A DNA stretch of 64,000 nt from Micromonospora sp. DSM 45708 (GTDB lineage Bacteria > Actinomycetota > Actinomycetes > Mycobacteriales > Micromonosporaceae). The notes below the pieces were generated by a model. It worked only from the letters and a program-made list of their open reading frames with translations, had not been told where the DNA came from and ran no database searches. The DNA is taken from contig NZ_CP154796.1 of the NCBI RefSeq assembly GCF_039566955.1, forward strand, positions 558,001-622,000, in the 5' to 3' direction. The stretch's first letter is position 1, and the number at the start of each line of letters is the position of its first letter. Positions 49,889 to 58,313 of the stretch are shown piece by piece. A program made the position numbers and the translations under genes.

Positions 49889-50839
49889 CTAGCAGATTAC
49901 TCTCAGTGCGGCGGGTACGGAGGTGAATCTGACTTTTTCCCGCTCGCCGAGGTAGTCCCCGTCCAACTGGAACGGCAACGGACGCGCCGTGAGCAGCGTG
50001 AACTCCGACAGGTCATGCAGTCGCAGCACCTGCTTGCCATGCGGATCGGGCTGCCGGGAGAAGAATTGCGTCACTGTCCGTGCCGTGCTGGCCACCTTGA
50101 GCTGTCGCAGGGCGAGCACGTCCAGCCCGAGGTCGAACGACGCCTCCGGGTTCGGGTTGATCTCGCGGTCGCCGAGATAGGTCCACGGCGCGGTGTTCTG
50201 GATGATGGCCGTGGACAGTTCCGTCGCCGGCGCCTCACCCGGCCGCTCCAGCGTGATCGACGGGTGGCGGCGGTCCGAGCCGACGAAGTACTGGCTCGCG
50301 GTGGACCGGAAGTAGAGCGCCGGGGTGGACACCCGGCCCCGTTTGCGGGCCTGCTCCACCCGGCGGATGACGGCCGCGTCCAGCCCGAAGCCCGCGCAGA
50401 ACGTGAAGTAGCGGTCGTCCGCCCGGCCCAGCCCGATCGTGCGGGACCGGCCCAGGCGCAACCCCTCCAGGATCATGCTGGTGCCGTCCGGCCACTCCCG
50501 CGGCAGCCCGAGCGCGCGGGCGAAGACGTTCGTCGAACCACCCGGCACGGTGGCCAGCGCCGGCAGCCGCTCGGCCGAGGTCGGCCCGGTGCGGAACGTC
50601 GGCGGCTCCGCCGCCATCAACCCGTTGACCACCTCGTTGACGGTGCCGTCGCCGCCGAGCGTGACCACCAGGTCGACGCCCTCCTGGGCGGCCTCCCGGG
50701 CCAGATCCATGGCGTGGCCCCGCCGGCGGGTGTAGCGCACCGACAGGTCGACTTCACTGCGCAGCGCCCGGACCAGCACGTCCCGGCTGCGCTCACTCGT
50801 GGTGGTGGCCTTCGGATTGACCACCAGGACGGCCCGCAT
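49889..50839 (-). CDS. Diacylglycerol-kinase-family lipid kinase
   Basis: A 316-residue DAGK-catalytic-domain protein: VVNPKATTTS at the start, the nucleotide loop VTLGGDGTVNEVVNGL (about 57-72), and TVPGGSTNVFARALGLP. The C-terminal half has the beta-sandwich and GDYLGEREKVRF near the end, as in YegS/BmrU-type lipid kinases. It probably phosphorylates a membrane diacylglycerol or related lipid. ATG 50839; divergent from the membrane protein gene. Matches Rv3218 in position. Confidence 0.9.
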   Translation of the reverse strand: MRAVLVVNPKATTTSERSRDVLVRALRSEVDLSVRYTRRRGHAMDLAREAAQEGVDLVVTLGGDGTVNEVVNGLMAAEPPTFRTGPTSAERLPALATVPGGSTNVFARALGLPREWPDGTSMILEGLRLGRSRTIGLGRADDRYFTFCAGFGLDAAVIRRVEQARKRGRVSTPALYFRSTASQYFVGSDRRHPSITLERPGEAPATELSTAIIQNTAPWTYLGDREINPNPEASFDLGLDVLALRQLKVASTARTVTQFFSRQPDPHGKQVLRLHDLSEFTLLTARPLPFQLDGDYLGEREKVRFTSVPAALRVIC

Positions 50840-50882
50840 GGGCGGCACATTACCGCGCCTACCCACCGGTATCGTGGCGGCC

Positions 50883-51275
50883 GTGACGATCGACTCGGAC
50901 CCGGCCCCCGGCCCGCTCCGCGCGGCGGTGCTCCTGCTGCGCGCCGAGGCGGTGGCGCTCGGGCTGGTCGCGGTGTGGCTGATCTGGTCCGACCTCACCG
51001 CCCGCACCACCGACCTCACCTCCGCGCTGCTGATCACCGCGTTCGCGGTGGCCGGGGCCGTCGTGCTCTGGGCGCTCGGCGGCGCGCTGTCCCGGCGCCG
51101 GTCCGGCGCCCGCGCGCCGGCCATCGTGCTCCAGCTCATGCTGCTGCCGATCGGGTGGTACATGATCTCCGGCGGCCTGGGCTGGCTCGGACTGCCGCTG
51201 ATGGCGCTCGGGATCGGCACGGTCGCGCTGCTGGTGAGCGGTCCCACCAACCGGGCGCTCGGCTTCGGTCCGTAG
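50883..51275 (+). CDS. Small four-helix membrane protein
   Basis: A 130-residue integral membrane protein starting at GTG 50883, with four hydrophobic helices (about 14-34, 42-65, 78-98 and 101-120). No enzyme motif is visible. Its position beside the lipid kinase corresponds to mycobacterial Rv3217c. Function unknown. Confidence 0.75.
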   Translation: MTIDSDPAPGPLRAAVLLLRAEAVALGLVAVWLIWSDLTARTTDLTSALLITAFAVAGAVVLWALGGALSRRRSGARAPAIVLQLMLLPIGWYMISGGLGWLGLPLMALGIGTVALLVSGPTNRALGFGP

Positions 51276-51302
51276 CCGCCGGGGCCGGCCGGGCGCGGGC
51301 GC

Positions 51303-51710
51303 TCAGTAGCCGCCGGCGCGGCGGGTCAGCAGCGAGATGGTGGCGCGACCGTCGACCGCCTTGGCGCCGGCCCCGGTGGTCAGCGCCGTGAGCACCTTCC
51401 ACGCGAAGGACGACTCGGACGGCAGCGTGGCGCCCCGCACGGTCGGCACGGTCACCTCGACGGTGAGCGCGTCCTCGGTGACCGCGAAGCGGCACTCCAG
51501 CTCGGCGTCGCGGGTGGCGATCGCGAGCAGCATGGCGCACGCCTCGTCGACCGCGATGCGCAGGTCCTCGATCTCGTCGAGGGCGAACTGGAGCCGGGCC
51601 GCGAGGCCGGCCGTGGCGGTGCGGAGCACGCCGAGGTAACCACCGTCGGCGGGCACGGTGAGGTGCACGACGTCGTCGTCCGTCGTCGGCTGCCCGGTCA
51701 GTTGAGTCAC
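51303..51710 (-). CDS. RsbW-type anti-sigma factor ATPase
   Basis: A 135-residue GHKL-fold protein. The N box is degenerate (LRIAVDEACAMLL) and the end TISLLTRR lacks clear G boxes, as in actinobacterial SigF-type anti-sigma factors such as RsbW/UsfX. No sigma-F gene is adjacent in this window. GTG 51710 is the start. Partner assignment is an inference. Confidence 0.75.
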   Translation of the reverse strand: MTQLTGQPTTDDDVVHLTVPADGGYLGVLRTATAGLAARLQFALDEIEDLRIAVDEACAMLLAIATRDAELECRFAVTEDALTVEVTVPTVRGATLPSESSFAWKVLTALTTGAGAKAVDGRATISLLTRRAGGY

Positions 51711-51742
51711 GCCTCATCCCCCCGGTGCGGGACTCTACCCGG

Positions 51743-52309
51743 TCAGGCGGCCGGGCGCGTGGGCGCGGGCGTCACCTGCGCGGCGAGATCGCGCAACGCG
51801 GCCCCGGCCAGCCGGTACGGCGTCCACTCGTCCATCGGGGTGGCCCCGATCGCGGCGTAGAACCGGGCCGCCGGATTCCAGTGGAGCATCCACCAGTCGA
51901 GCCGTTGGTAGCCGCGCTCCACACAGATCGCGGCCAGCGTGGCCAGCAGTCGCCGGCCGGCGCCGGTGCCCCGGGCGTCCGGGCGGACGTAGAGGTCCTC
52001 CAGGTAGATGCCGTGCACGCCGGCCCAGGTGGAGAAGTTGAGGAACCAGAGCGCGAAGCCCACCGGCTGGTCCGCCGCGTCCACCGCGACGTGCCCGAAC
52101 AGCGCCGGCGTGCGCCCGCCCGGCGGGTCCGGGGCCGCGCCGCCACCCGGAGCGCCCGGGAAGAGCGCCGCGTGGAGCTGTCCGGTGGTGAGGTGGCACT
52201 GCTCCGGGGCGCGCTCGTACTCGGCGAGCTCGTGCACCATGGCGACGACGGCCGGTACGTCCTCGGGACGTACCGGCCGGATCGTCGGTGCGGCGACAGG
52301 CGAGGTCAC
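51743..52309 (-). CDS. GNAT-family acetyltransferase coupled to sodN
   Basis: A 188-residue acetyltransferase with the family core YLEDLYVRPDARGTGAGRRL (acetyl-CoA loop RGTGAG) and HWNPAARFYAAIGATPMDEW, which is typical of diamine/thialysine-like N-acetyltransferases. GTG 52309 overlaps the sodN stop by 4 bp (GTGA), so the two are translationally coupled. Substrate unknown; a role in nickel-SOD expression is not implied by sequence. Confidence 0.85.
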   Translation of the reverse strand: MTSPVAAPTIRPVRPEDVPAVVAMVHELAEYERAPEQCHLTTGQLHAALFPGAPGGGAAPDPPGGRTPALFGHVAVDAADQPVGFALWFLNFSTWAGVHGIYLEDLYVRPDARGTGAGRRLLATLAAICVERGYQRLDWWMLHWNPAARFYAAIGATPMDEWTPYRLAGAALRDLAAQVTPAPTRPAA

Positions 52310-52710
52310 GCCTGCTTGGTCTCCCAGAAGATCTTGGAGATCTCGTCGATCTTCGAGAGCAGCTCGTCGGCCTTGGCCGGGTCGGTGCCGCCCTTGGCGC
52401 CGGCCGCACCGGCCAGCTTGGTGGCCTCGTTGAAGAGCTGGTGCAGATGCGGGTACTTCTCGAAGTGCGCAGGCTTGAAGTAGTCGGTCCAGAGCACCCA
52501 CAGGTGGTGCTTGACCAGGTCGGCCCGCTGCTCCTTGATCAGGATGGCGCGGGTGCGGAACTCCGGGTCGGTGTTCGCCTGGTACTTCTCGCAGATCATT
52601 TTGACCGATTCGGCCTCGATCCGGGCCTGGGCCGGGTCGTAGACGCCGCAGGGCAGGTCACAGTGGGCGCTGGCGGTCACCCGGGGCGTGAGGATGCGAG
52701 GAAGGCGCAT
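52306..52710 (-). CDS. sodN: Nickel superoxide dismutase
   Basis: A 134-residue precursor. A 15-residue propeptide (MRLPRILTPRVTASA) is followed by the mature nickel-hook motif HCDLPCGVYDPAQAR, in which the N-terminal His and the two Cys bind nickel. The enzyme converts superoxide to hydrogen peroxide and oxygen in the cytosol. ATG 52710 follows GGAGGAC. It is divergent from sodX, whose protease is expected to remove the propeptide. Nickel-responsive control (Nur) is likely in the family but no operator was identified here. Confidence 0.97.
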   Translation of the reverse strand: MRLPRILTPRVTASAHCDLPCGVYDPAQARIEAESVKMICEKYQANTDPEFRTRAILIKEQRADLVKHHLWVLWTDYFKPAHFEKYPHLHQLFNEATKLAGAAGAKGGTDPAKADELLSKIDEISKIFWETKQA

Positions 52711-52797
52711 CAGGGTCCTCCATGGGATGTTTGCGATGATCCAAGACGACATTACTCCTGGAGATGCTTTCCGGCGGGCGGGAGGTGAAACCCCGTG

Positions 52798-53100
52798 ATG
52801 CCCGTGCTGATCACCGGCCCGTCCATGTCCCCGACGCTGCGCCACGGCGACGCGGTGCTGGTCCGCACCGGTGGACGACCGGTCCGCGCCGGCGACGTGG
52901 TGGTTGCGGTCTTCCGCAGCCGCCCGGACCTGCTGGTGGTGAAGCGCGCGGTCGAGCCGCGCGACGGCGGCTGGTGGCTGCGCGGCGACAACGACCTGGT
53001 CACCGACGACTCCCGGGCCTACGGGGTGGCCGACGTCCGGGGCCGGGTGGTGGCGCGATGGTGGCCGCGTCCGGGATGGATCAGGGGCCGGCAGGGGTAG
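52798..53100 (+). CDS. sodX: Nickel-SOD maturation protease SodX
   Basis: A 100-residue S24/S26-type peptidase: GPSMSPTLRHGD (about 7-18) carries the catalytic Ser and VVKRAVEPRDGGWWLRGDN the Lys and downstream family motif (RGDN). Without a membrane anchor, it fits SodX, the protease that trims the SodN propeptide. ATG 52798 has GGGAGG at 9 nt; the GTG one codon earlier is less likely. It is divergent from sodN with only 87 bp between. Confidence 0.92.
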   Translation: MPVLITGPSMSPTLRHGDAVLVRTGGRPVRAGDVVVAVFRSRPDLLVVKRAVEPRDGGWWLRGDNDLVTDDSRAYGVADVRGRVVARWWPRPGWIRGRQG

Positions 53101-53251
53101 CCATGAATATGACCCCGCTCACATCCTGGTAGCCGGTGCGTGACTATGCTCGGAAAGTGCCCGGGTGACCCCCGCACCGCCGCCCCGCCGGTCGCTGACC
53201 ACCGCTGACCGCGCCGGCCGGTCCGTCTGCTCGACAGATCCTGGAGTCACC

Positions 53252-54427
53252 ATGTCTGCGTCCACCCCGGACCCCGCTGATCCCGTCTTCCGGCTCCACC
53301 TCGGCGGCAAGATGGCCGTCGCCTCCACCGTGCCGCTGACCAGCCGGGAGGACCTCTCCCTGGCGTACACCCCGGGGGTCGCCCGGGTCTGCGAGGCGAT
53401 CGCCGCCGACCCCGACCTCGCCGACACCTACACCTGGGTGTCGCACACCGTCGCCGTGGTCACCGACGGCTCCGCCGTGCTCGGTCTGGGCAACATCGGC
53501 CCGCGCGCCGCGCTGCCCGTGATGGAGGGCAAGGCGGTGCTGTTCAAGCAGTTCGGCGGCGTGGACGCGGTCCCGGTCTGCCTGGACACCCAGGACGTGG
53601 ACGAGATCGTCGCGGCGGTCCGGGCGATCGCGCCCTCGTTCGGCGGCATCAACCTGGAGGACATCAGCGCGCCGCGCTGCTTCGAGGTGGAGCGCCGGCT
53701 GGACGAGGCGCTCGACATCCCGGTCTTCCACGACGACCAGCACGGCACCGCGATCGTGGTGCTGGCCGCGCTGCGCAACGCGGCGACGCTGCTCAACCGC
53801 AAGCTCGGTGACCTGCGGGTGACGGTCAGCGGCGCCGGCGCGGCCGGCGTGGCGGTCACGAAGATGCTGATCGCCGGCGGCGTCGACCCGGCCCGGGTGG
53901 TGGTCTGCGACTCGCGCGGCATCATCGGCCGGCACCGCGAGCTGACCGGCACCAAGGCCGAACTGGCCGAGCTGACCAACGCCGAGGGCCGCCACGGCGA
54001 CGTCACCGAGGCGCTGCGGGGCGCGGACGTGCTGGTCGGTGTCTCCGGCGGTCAGATCCCGGAGGCGGCGGTGGCCGGCATGGCCCCCGGCGGCATCGTC
54101 TTCGCGCTGGCCAACCCCACCCCGGAGGTGCACCCTGAGGTGGCCGCCCGGCACGTCGCGGTGGTCGCCACCGGCCGCAGCGACTATCCCAACCAGATCA
54201 ACAACGTGCTCGCCTTCCCGGGCGTGTTCCGGGGCGCGCTGGACGCCGGGGCCACCCGCGTCACCGACGCGATGAAGGTGGCCGCCGCCGACGCCATCGC
54301 GGGCGTGGTGGCCGGATCGCTGACCGCGGACGCGATCGTGCCGTCCCCGCTGGACCCGCGGGTCGCCCCGGCGGTGGCCGAGGCGGTCGCCGAAGCCGCC
54401 CGCCGCGACGGGGTCGCCCGCCGCTGA
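53252..54427 (+). CDS. Malic enzyme (NAD(P)-dependent, MaeB-like without PTA domain)
   Basis: A 391-residue malate dehydrogenase (decarboxylating). The N-terminal malic domain has SLAYTPGVARVCEAI and VVTDGSAVLGLGNIGP; FHDDQHGTAIVVLAALRNA carries the metal-binding residues, and VSGAGAAGVAVTKML is the dinucleotide loop. There is no C-terminal phosphotransacetylase-like domain, so it is the short bacterial type. It gives pyruvate, CO2 and reduced cofactor. ATG 53252 follows GGAG. Confidence 0.94.
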   Translation: MSASTPDPADPVFRLHLGGKMAVASTVPLTSREDLSLAYTPGVARVCEAIAADPDLADTYTWVSHTVAVVTDGSAVLGLGNIGPRAALPVMEGKAVLFKQFGGVDAVPVCLDTQDVDEIVAAVRAIAPSFGGINLEDISAPRCFEVERRLDEALDIPVFHDDQHGTAIVVLAALRNAATLLNRKLGDLRVTVSGAGAAGVAVTKMLIAGGVDPARVVVCDSRGIIGRHRELTGTKAELAELTNAEGRHGDVTEALRGADVLVGVSGGQIPEAAVAGMAPGGIVFALANPTPEVHPEVAARHVAVVATGRSDYPNQINNVLAFPGVFRGALDAGATRVTDAMKVAAADAIAGVVAGSLTADAIVPSPLDPRVAPAVAEAVAEAARRDGVARR

Positions 54428-54432
54428 GGTGC

Positions 54433-54470
54433 AAGGAGGGGCCCCTTCCGCATAGGAAGGGCCCCTTCTT
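54433..54470 (+). terminator. GGGGCCCC hairpin with TTAACGCC tail after malic enzyme gene
   Basis: AAGGAGGGGCCCCTTCC (54433-54449) pairs with GGAAGGGCCCCTTCTT (54455-54470) with a small asymmetry, and TTAACGCC follows. Same family as 39118-39164. Confidence 0.8.
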
Positions 54471-54501
54471 AACGCCCGCTCAGCTTGTTACCGTGCCGAT
54501 C

Positions 54502-55455
54502 ATGCGTGCTGCCTATGCCTCGGCCTTCGACGCCGACAAACCGCTCGCCGCGCTCGCCGTCGGCGACCGTCCCGAGCCGGTCCACCCGCAGGACGACTGG
54601 GTCACCGTGCGCGTGCGGGCCAGCTCGCTCAACCACCACGACCTCTGGTCGCTGCGTGGCGTGGGCCTGACCGCCGACCAGCTCCCGATGATCCTCGGCT
54701 GCGACGCGGTCGGCACCGACCCGGACGGCAACGAGGTGGTCATCTACCCGGTGGTGCCCACCCCGGGCGACCCGCGTGGCGTCTCCATCCTCTCCGAGCA
54801 CTTCCCGGGCACGTTCGCCGAGCTGGTCGCCGTACCCCGGATGAACCTGCTGCCGCTGCCCGACGGCCTGTCGGCCACCGACGCGGCGTGCCTGCCCACG
54901 GCCTGGCTCACCGCGTGGCGGATGCTCACCACCAAGGGCCGGGTCGCCGACGGCGAGTCGGTGCTGGTCCAGGGCGCCGGCGGCGGCGTGGCCACCGCGG
55001 CGGTCGCGCTCGGCGTCGCGCTCGGCAAGCGGGTGTACGCGACCAGCCGCGACGCCGCCAAGCGGGAGCGGATCACCGAGCTGGGCGCCACCGCGCTGGA
55101 GCCCGGCGCGCGCCTGCCGGAGCGGGTCGACGTGGTGGTCGAGACGGTCGGCGCGGCCACGTTCGACCACTCGCTGAAGTCGGCCGCGCCGATGGCCCGG
55201 ATCGTGGTCTCCGGCGCGACCGCCGGGCACGAGCCCAAGGTCAACCTGCGCCGGGTCTTCGCCATGCAGTTGGAGATCCTCGGCACGTCCATGGGCACCC
55301 CGGACGAGCTGACCGAGCTGCTCGCGTTCTGCGCCGAGCACGGGGTCCGGCCGGTGGTGGACCGGGTGGTGCCGTTCAGCGACATCTCCGACGCGTTCGC
55401 CCGGCTGCACTCCGGCGAGGTCTTCGGCAAGGTGGTCGTCGACCACACCGCCTGA
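54502..55455 (+). CDS. MDR-family zinc-type alcohol/quinone oxidoreductase
   Basis: A 317-residue medium-chain dehydrogenase/reductase. LNHHDLWSLRGVG (about 46-58), GCDAVGTDPDGNEVV, and VLVQGAGGGVATAAVALGVA (nucleotide loop, about 155-174) are visible. Structural zinc cysteines are absent, so it is a quinone-oxidoreductase-like enzyme. Substrate unknown. ATG 54502 gives MRAAYAS, the common family start; GTG 54493 is possible. Confidence 0.88.
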   Translation: MRAAYASAFDADKPLAALAVGDRPEPVHPQDDWVTVRVRASSLNHHDLWSLRGVGLTADQLPMILGCDAVGTDPDGNEVVIYPVVPTPGDPRGVSILSEHFPGTFAELVAVPRMNLLPLPDGLSATDAACLPTAWLTAWRMLTTKGRVADGESVLVQGAGGGVATAAVALGVALGKRVYATSRDAAKRERITELGATALEPGARLPERVDVVVETVGAATFDHSLKSAAPMARIVVSGATAGHEPKVNLRRVFAMQLEILGTSMGTPDELTELLAFCAEHGVRPVVDRVVPFSDISDAFARLHSGEVFGKVVVDHTA

Positions 55456-55468
55456 GCGGGGCGTCGCG

Positions 55469-56434
55469 CTACAGCCGGTCGTCCAGGGTGGCCACGCCAC
55501 CCCGGGCGGCGTCGGCGGGAAGGCGCTCCTTCGCGGCCGGGTCGCCGTAGAGGGTCCAGCGCAGGAACTCGACGGTGGTGTCGGCGACCACCCGCAGCGC
55601 CTTCCCGTCGCCGAGCAGCGCCCGGCCGTGGTCGCCCTTCGGCAGGCTGAGCATGGCCTTGGGCCACGGCACCGCGTCGAAGACGGCCCGGCCCGCCGCG
55701 TACGACACCACCTCGTCCGCCTCACCGTGCACGAACAGCTGCGGTGCGGCGGCGCCGGCGAACCCGGTGCCCACCCCGAGCGCCGTGCCGGCGAAGACGA
55801 TGCCCGCGTCCAGCCGCTCGTCCCGGCCGGTGGTGAACAGCCCGATGGTGGTCACCCCGCCGGCGCTGTGCCCGGTCGCGGCCACCCGGTCCGGGTCCAG
55901 CCGGCCCCGCAGCGGATCGCCCGCCGTACCGTCGAGCGCGAGCATGCGGCTCAGCACGTACGACACGTCGGCCGGCTGGTTGAGCACGTCGAGCGGGTTG
56001 CCGTCGGCCCCCCGGGAGGTGTGCGGGAAGCGCGGCGCGGCCACCACGAACCCGGCCGCCGCCCAGCGCGTCAGCAACACCTGGTAGTCCTCCGGCCGGG
56101 CACCCAGCCCGTGACTGAACACCACCACCGGGAACCGGCCGGCCGCCGCCGGGACGGACCGCTCCGCCGCTCCGCCGGCCGGACCCGCCGCCGGGTACCA
56201 GAGCGACACCGGCAACGGCCGGTCGCCGTCGCGGTTCAGCTTCAGTTGGCGTACGCCGACCGCGAAGCTCTTCGCGGGCGCCTTGCCGGCGGGCACCCGG
56301 GGGGTCGGGGTGGCGCTCTTCGGGGAGATGTCGGGGGCGGGCCGCCCGGCCGGGGCGGTCGGCTCCGAGCAGCCGGCCAGACCGGCGCCGAGCAGGGCGG
56401 CGGCGGTGGCCAGGGCGACGGGACGAGGGCGCAT
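55469..56434 (-). CDS. Alpha/beta-hydrolase lipoprotein (PAF-acetylhydrolase-like)
   Basis: A 321-residue exported lipoprotein: signal peptide with the lipobox LAGC (about 19-22). VVVFSHGLGARPEDYQ gives the oxyanion region, ATGHSAGGVTTIGLF the nucleophile elbow, FVHGEADEVV the acid and KGDHGRALL the histidine. It resembles platelet-activating-factor acetylhydrolase/chlorophyllase-type hydrolases. The C-terminus EFLRWTLYGDPAAKERLPAD is shared with the paralogue at 57194. Confidence 0.88.
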   Translation of the reverse strand: MRPRPVALATAAALLGAGLAGCSEPTAPAGRPAPDISPKSATPTPRVPAGKAPAKSFAVGVRQLKLNRDGDRPLPVSLWYPAAGPAGGAAERSVPAAAGRFPVVVFSHGLGARPEDYQVLLTRWAAAGFVVAAPRFPHTSRGADGNPLDVLNQPADVSYVLSRMLALDGTAGDPLRGRLDPDRVAATGHSAGGVTTIGLFTTGRDERLDAGIVFAGTALGVGTGFAGAAAPQLFVHGEADEVVSYAAGRAVFDAVPWPKAMLSLPKGDHGRALLGDGKALRVVADTTVEFLRWTLYGDPAAKERLPADAARGGVATLDDRL

Positions 56435-56475
56435 GACCTCGATTGTGCCTCGGGTCAGCGGGCCACCGGGCGGGT

Positions 56476-56502
56476 AGGGAGGGGTCCCCGCTCAACACCT
56501 GG
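56476..56502. repeat. Degenerate copy of the GGGGCCCC/TTAACGCC element
   Basis: AGGGAGGGG-TCCCC-G-CTCAACACCTGG aligns with the start of the 39118 element (AGGAGGGGGCCCCGGTTAACGCCTGG) but lacks a complete right arm. It sits between the nucleotidyltransferase and the hydrolase lipoprotein genes. Confidence 0.5.
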
Positions 56503-56533
56503 GGCGGGCGGCGAGTGGCGGGCGGTGGCCGGG

Positions 56534-57067
56534 TCAGCCCGCCGGAGGGCCGCCGACCGATGCCCGGAGGCGGGCCAGGTCGGCGGCGTCCTTCGCACGA
56601 CGGGGCCGTGCCGGCATCCAGACCGGGAACATCTCCTTGAACTCGATCTGCGCGGTGACACTGATCACCGGTGCGGTGCGCGACCCGATCCGGCCGGCCG
56701 GCGCGTCGAGCATCCCCGCCGGCAGGGGCGTGCCGGCCCAGGGCCCGGCGCCGACCACCACCCGGCCCGCGTCGTCCCGCTCCAGGTAGGCGAAGCTCAA
56801 CTCGACATCGCCCCGGAGCAGGTCGAGCTGCTGCGCGGTCGGCATCCGAGGATCGGGTCGCCAGCCCTGCCCACCGAGCCGGACAGCCAGCCGCTCGGCG
56901 TCGCGCCGCCAGCAGTACCAGTCGACGTCGACGTGCGGCCGGCTCACGGCGCCGAGGTGGAAGTCCATCGCCCAGCCGCCGCGCAGCCACACCTCGATGT
57001 CGTCCGCGTCGGCCAGTTCAACCACCTCGCGGATCGCACCCAGTTGCCGCTCCGTCAGCCCGTCCAC
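56534..57067 (-). CDS. Nucleotidyltransferase-fold protein (lincosamide/aminoglycoside type)
   Basis: A 177-residue protein with the catalytic pattern VWLRGGWAMDFHLGAVSRPH followed by VDVDW, the GG(W)..D.D motif of ANT(2'')-Ia and LinA-like antibiotic nucleotidyltransferases. LRGDVELSFAYL may supply a further acidic residue. It could be an antibiotic-modifying enzyme or a housekeeping relative. GTG 57067 start. It lies between two paralogous hydrolases. Confidence 0.75.
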   Translation of the reverse strand: MDGLTERQLGAIREVVELADADDIEVWLRGGWAMDFHLGAVSRPHVDVDWYCWRRDAERLAVRLGGQGWRPDPRMPTAQQLDLLRGDVELSFAYLERDDAGRVVVGAGPWAGTPLPAGMLDAPAGRIGSRTAPVISVTAQIEFKEMFPVWMPARPRRAKDAADLARLRASVGGPPAG

Positions 57068-57122
57068 CTGCCCGAACCTACCCTGCCCACCCCGCCCGCT
57101 CTCCCGGGCGCCGACACCCGGT

Positions 57123-57177
57123 GATCAAGGAGTTGGCGTCGGCGGTGGTCAGCCCGGGTGACCCGAACTCCTTGATC
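57123..57177. repeat. GATC-edged palindrome downstream of the hydrolase gene
   Basis: GATCAAGGAGTT (57123-57134) is exactly inverted at 57166-57177, with a 31-nt spacer. Located 17 bp beyond the 57194 stop. Confidence 0.75.
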
Positions 57178-57193
57178 ATCGAGACAGGGGCGG

Positions 57194-58252
57194 TCAGGTG
57201 GGGAGGGCGCGGGTGGTGAGGGTGGTGACGCCGGGGGTGGTGGCGTCGGCGGGGAGGCGACGCAGGGCGGCCCGGTCGGCGTAGAGCGTCCAGCGAAGGA
57301 AGTCCGTGGTGGTCGCGAGCACCTCGGTGAAGCCGGGGCGGCCCGGGTTCAGGTACTCGCCGTGGCCCTGACCGGGCAGGCTGAGGAAGGCGGCCGGCCC
57401 GAGGCAGCGGGCGTACGCGGCCCGGCCGACCGACTCCGGCACGATCCGGTCGGCGGCGCCGTGCACGAACAGCATCGGCACCGCCGGTCGCGCGCGACCG
57501 GCGACCGGCCGGCCACCGGCGATCACGATCCCGGCCCGCAGCGGGGACGGTCGCCCGGAGACGAACATGCCGAGCGTGGTGTGACCACCGGCCGAGTGCC
57601 CGGCGGCGGCGAACCGGTCCACGGCCAGGTGCGCGCCGAGCGGGTCACCGGGGCGGGCGCCCAGGCGGACCAGGTGACCGACCAGTCGCCGGGCGTCGGC
57701 CGGCTGGTTGCGGACGTCGTCGCGGGTGAAGGCGCGGGCGCGCAGGTTGGTCCGGGGGTAGGTGGGCGCCGCCACCACGAAACCGGCGGCGGCCCAGCGG
57801 GTGGTGAGCTGCGCGTGCAGCGCGGGCAGGCTGCGCAGGCCGTGGCTGAAGACGACCACCGGGAACCGCCCGGCGGCCACCGGCGCCCGCGCCCGGACGA
57901 TCGGCCCGGCCGCCGTGCCGGGGCTCGGTGGGACGGCCGCCCGATCCCGTCCGGAGGGGTCGGGGAAGCGCGGTCCGGGGGAGCGCGGTCCCGGGGTGCC
58001 GGCGGGGCGCGGCGTGGCGGGGAGGGCGGTGACCGGGCCGGGGAAGGCGGACGGGTCCACCGGGTACCAGACGGTGACCGGCAGGGGACGGGGGCCGTCC
58101 GGGTCGACGGTGAACTGCCGCATCCCCACCGCGTACGGGCGCTCCGGGGCGGTCCGGACGCCGGCCGGGACCGGGCCGGTGGTGGCGACGGCCGACCCGC
58201 AGCCGGCCAGCAGCGCCGTCGTCAACACGGCCACCAGCCGCCGCCCCGTCAT
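57194..58252 (-). CDS. Alpha/beta-hydrolase lipoprotein, second paralogue
   Basis: A 352-residue lipoprotein: signal peptide and lipobox LLAGC (about 14-18), then VVVFSHGLRSLPALHAQL, AAGHSAGGHTTLGMF (nucleophile) and GQGHGEYL (histidine). A long Pro-rich insert (about 90-150) separates the first strand region from the core. The tail DFLRWTLYADRAALRRLPAD matches the paralogue at 55469, so the two arose by duplication. ATG 58252. The upstream region holds tandem 24-bp repeats. Confidence 0.85.
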   Translation of the reverse strand: MTGRRLVAVLTTALLAGCGSAVATTGPVPAGVRTAPERPYAVGMRQFTVDPDGPRPLPVTVWYPVDPSAFPGPVTALPATPRPAGTPGPRSPGPRFPDPSGRDRAAVPPSPGTAAGPIVRARAPVAAGRFPVVVFSHGLRSLPALHAQLTTRWAAAGFVVAAPTYPRTNLRARAFTRDDVRNQPADARRLVGHLVRLGARPGDPLGAHLAVDRFAAAGHSAGGHTTLGMFVSGRPSPLRAGIVIAGGRPVAGRARPAVPMLFVHGAADRIVPESVGRAAYARCLGPAAFLSLPGQGHGEYLNPGRPGFTEVLATTTDFLRWTLYADRAALRRLPADATTPGVTTLTTRALPT

Positions 58253-58313
58253 GCCTGCACGGTAGGCAGCCGAGCGGGCCGACCGCGCCCGCCGTCCGGG
58301 CGGCTGCCCCCGC

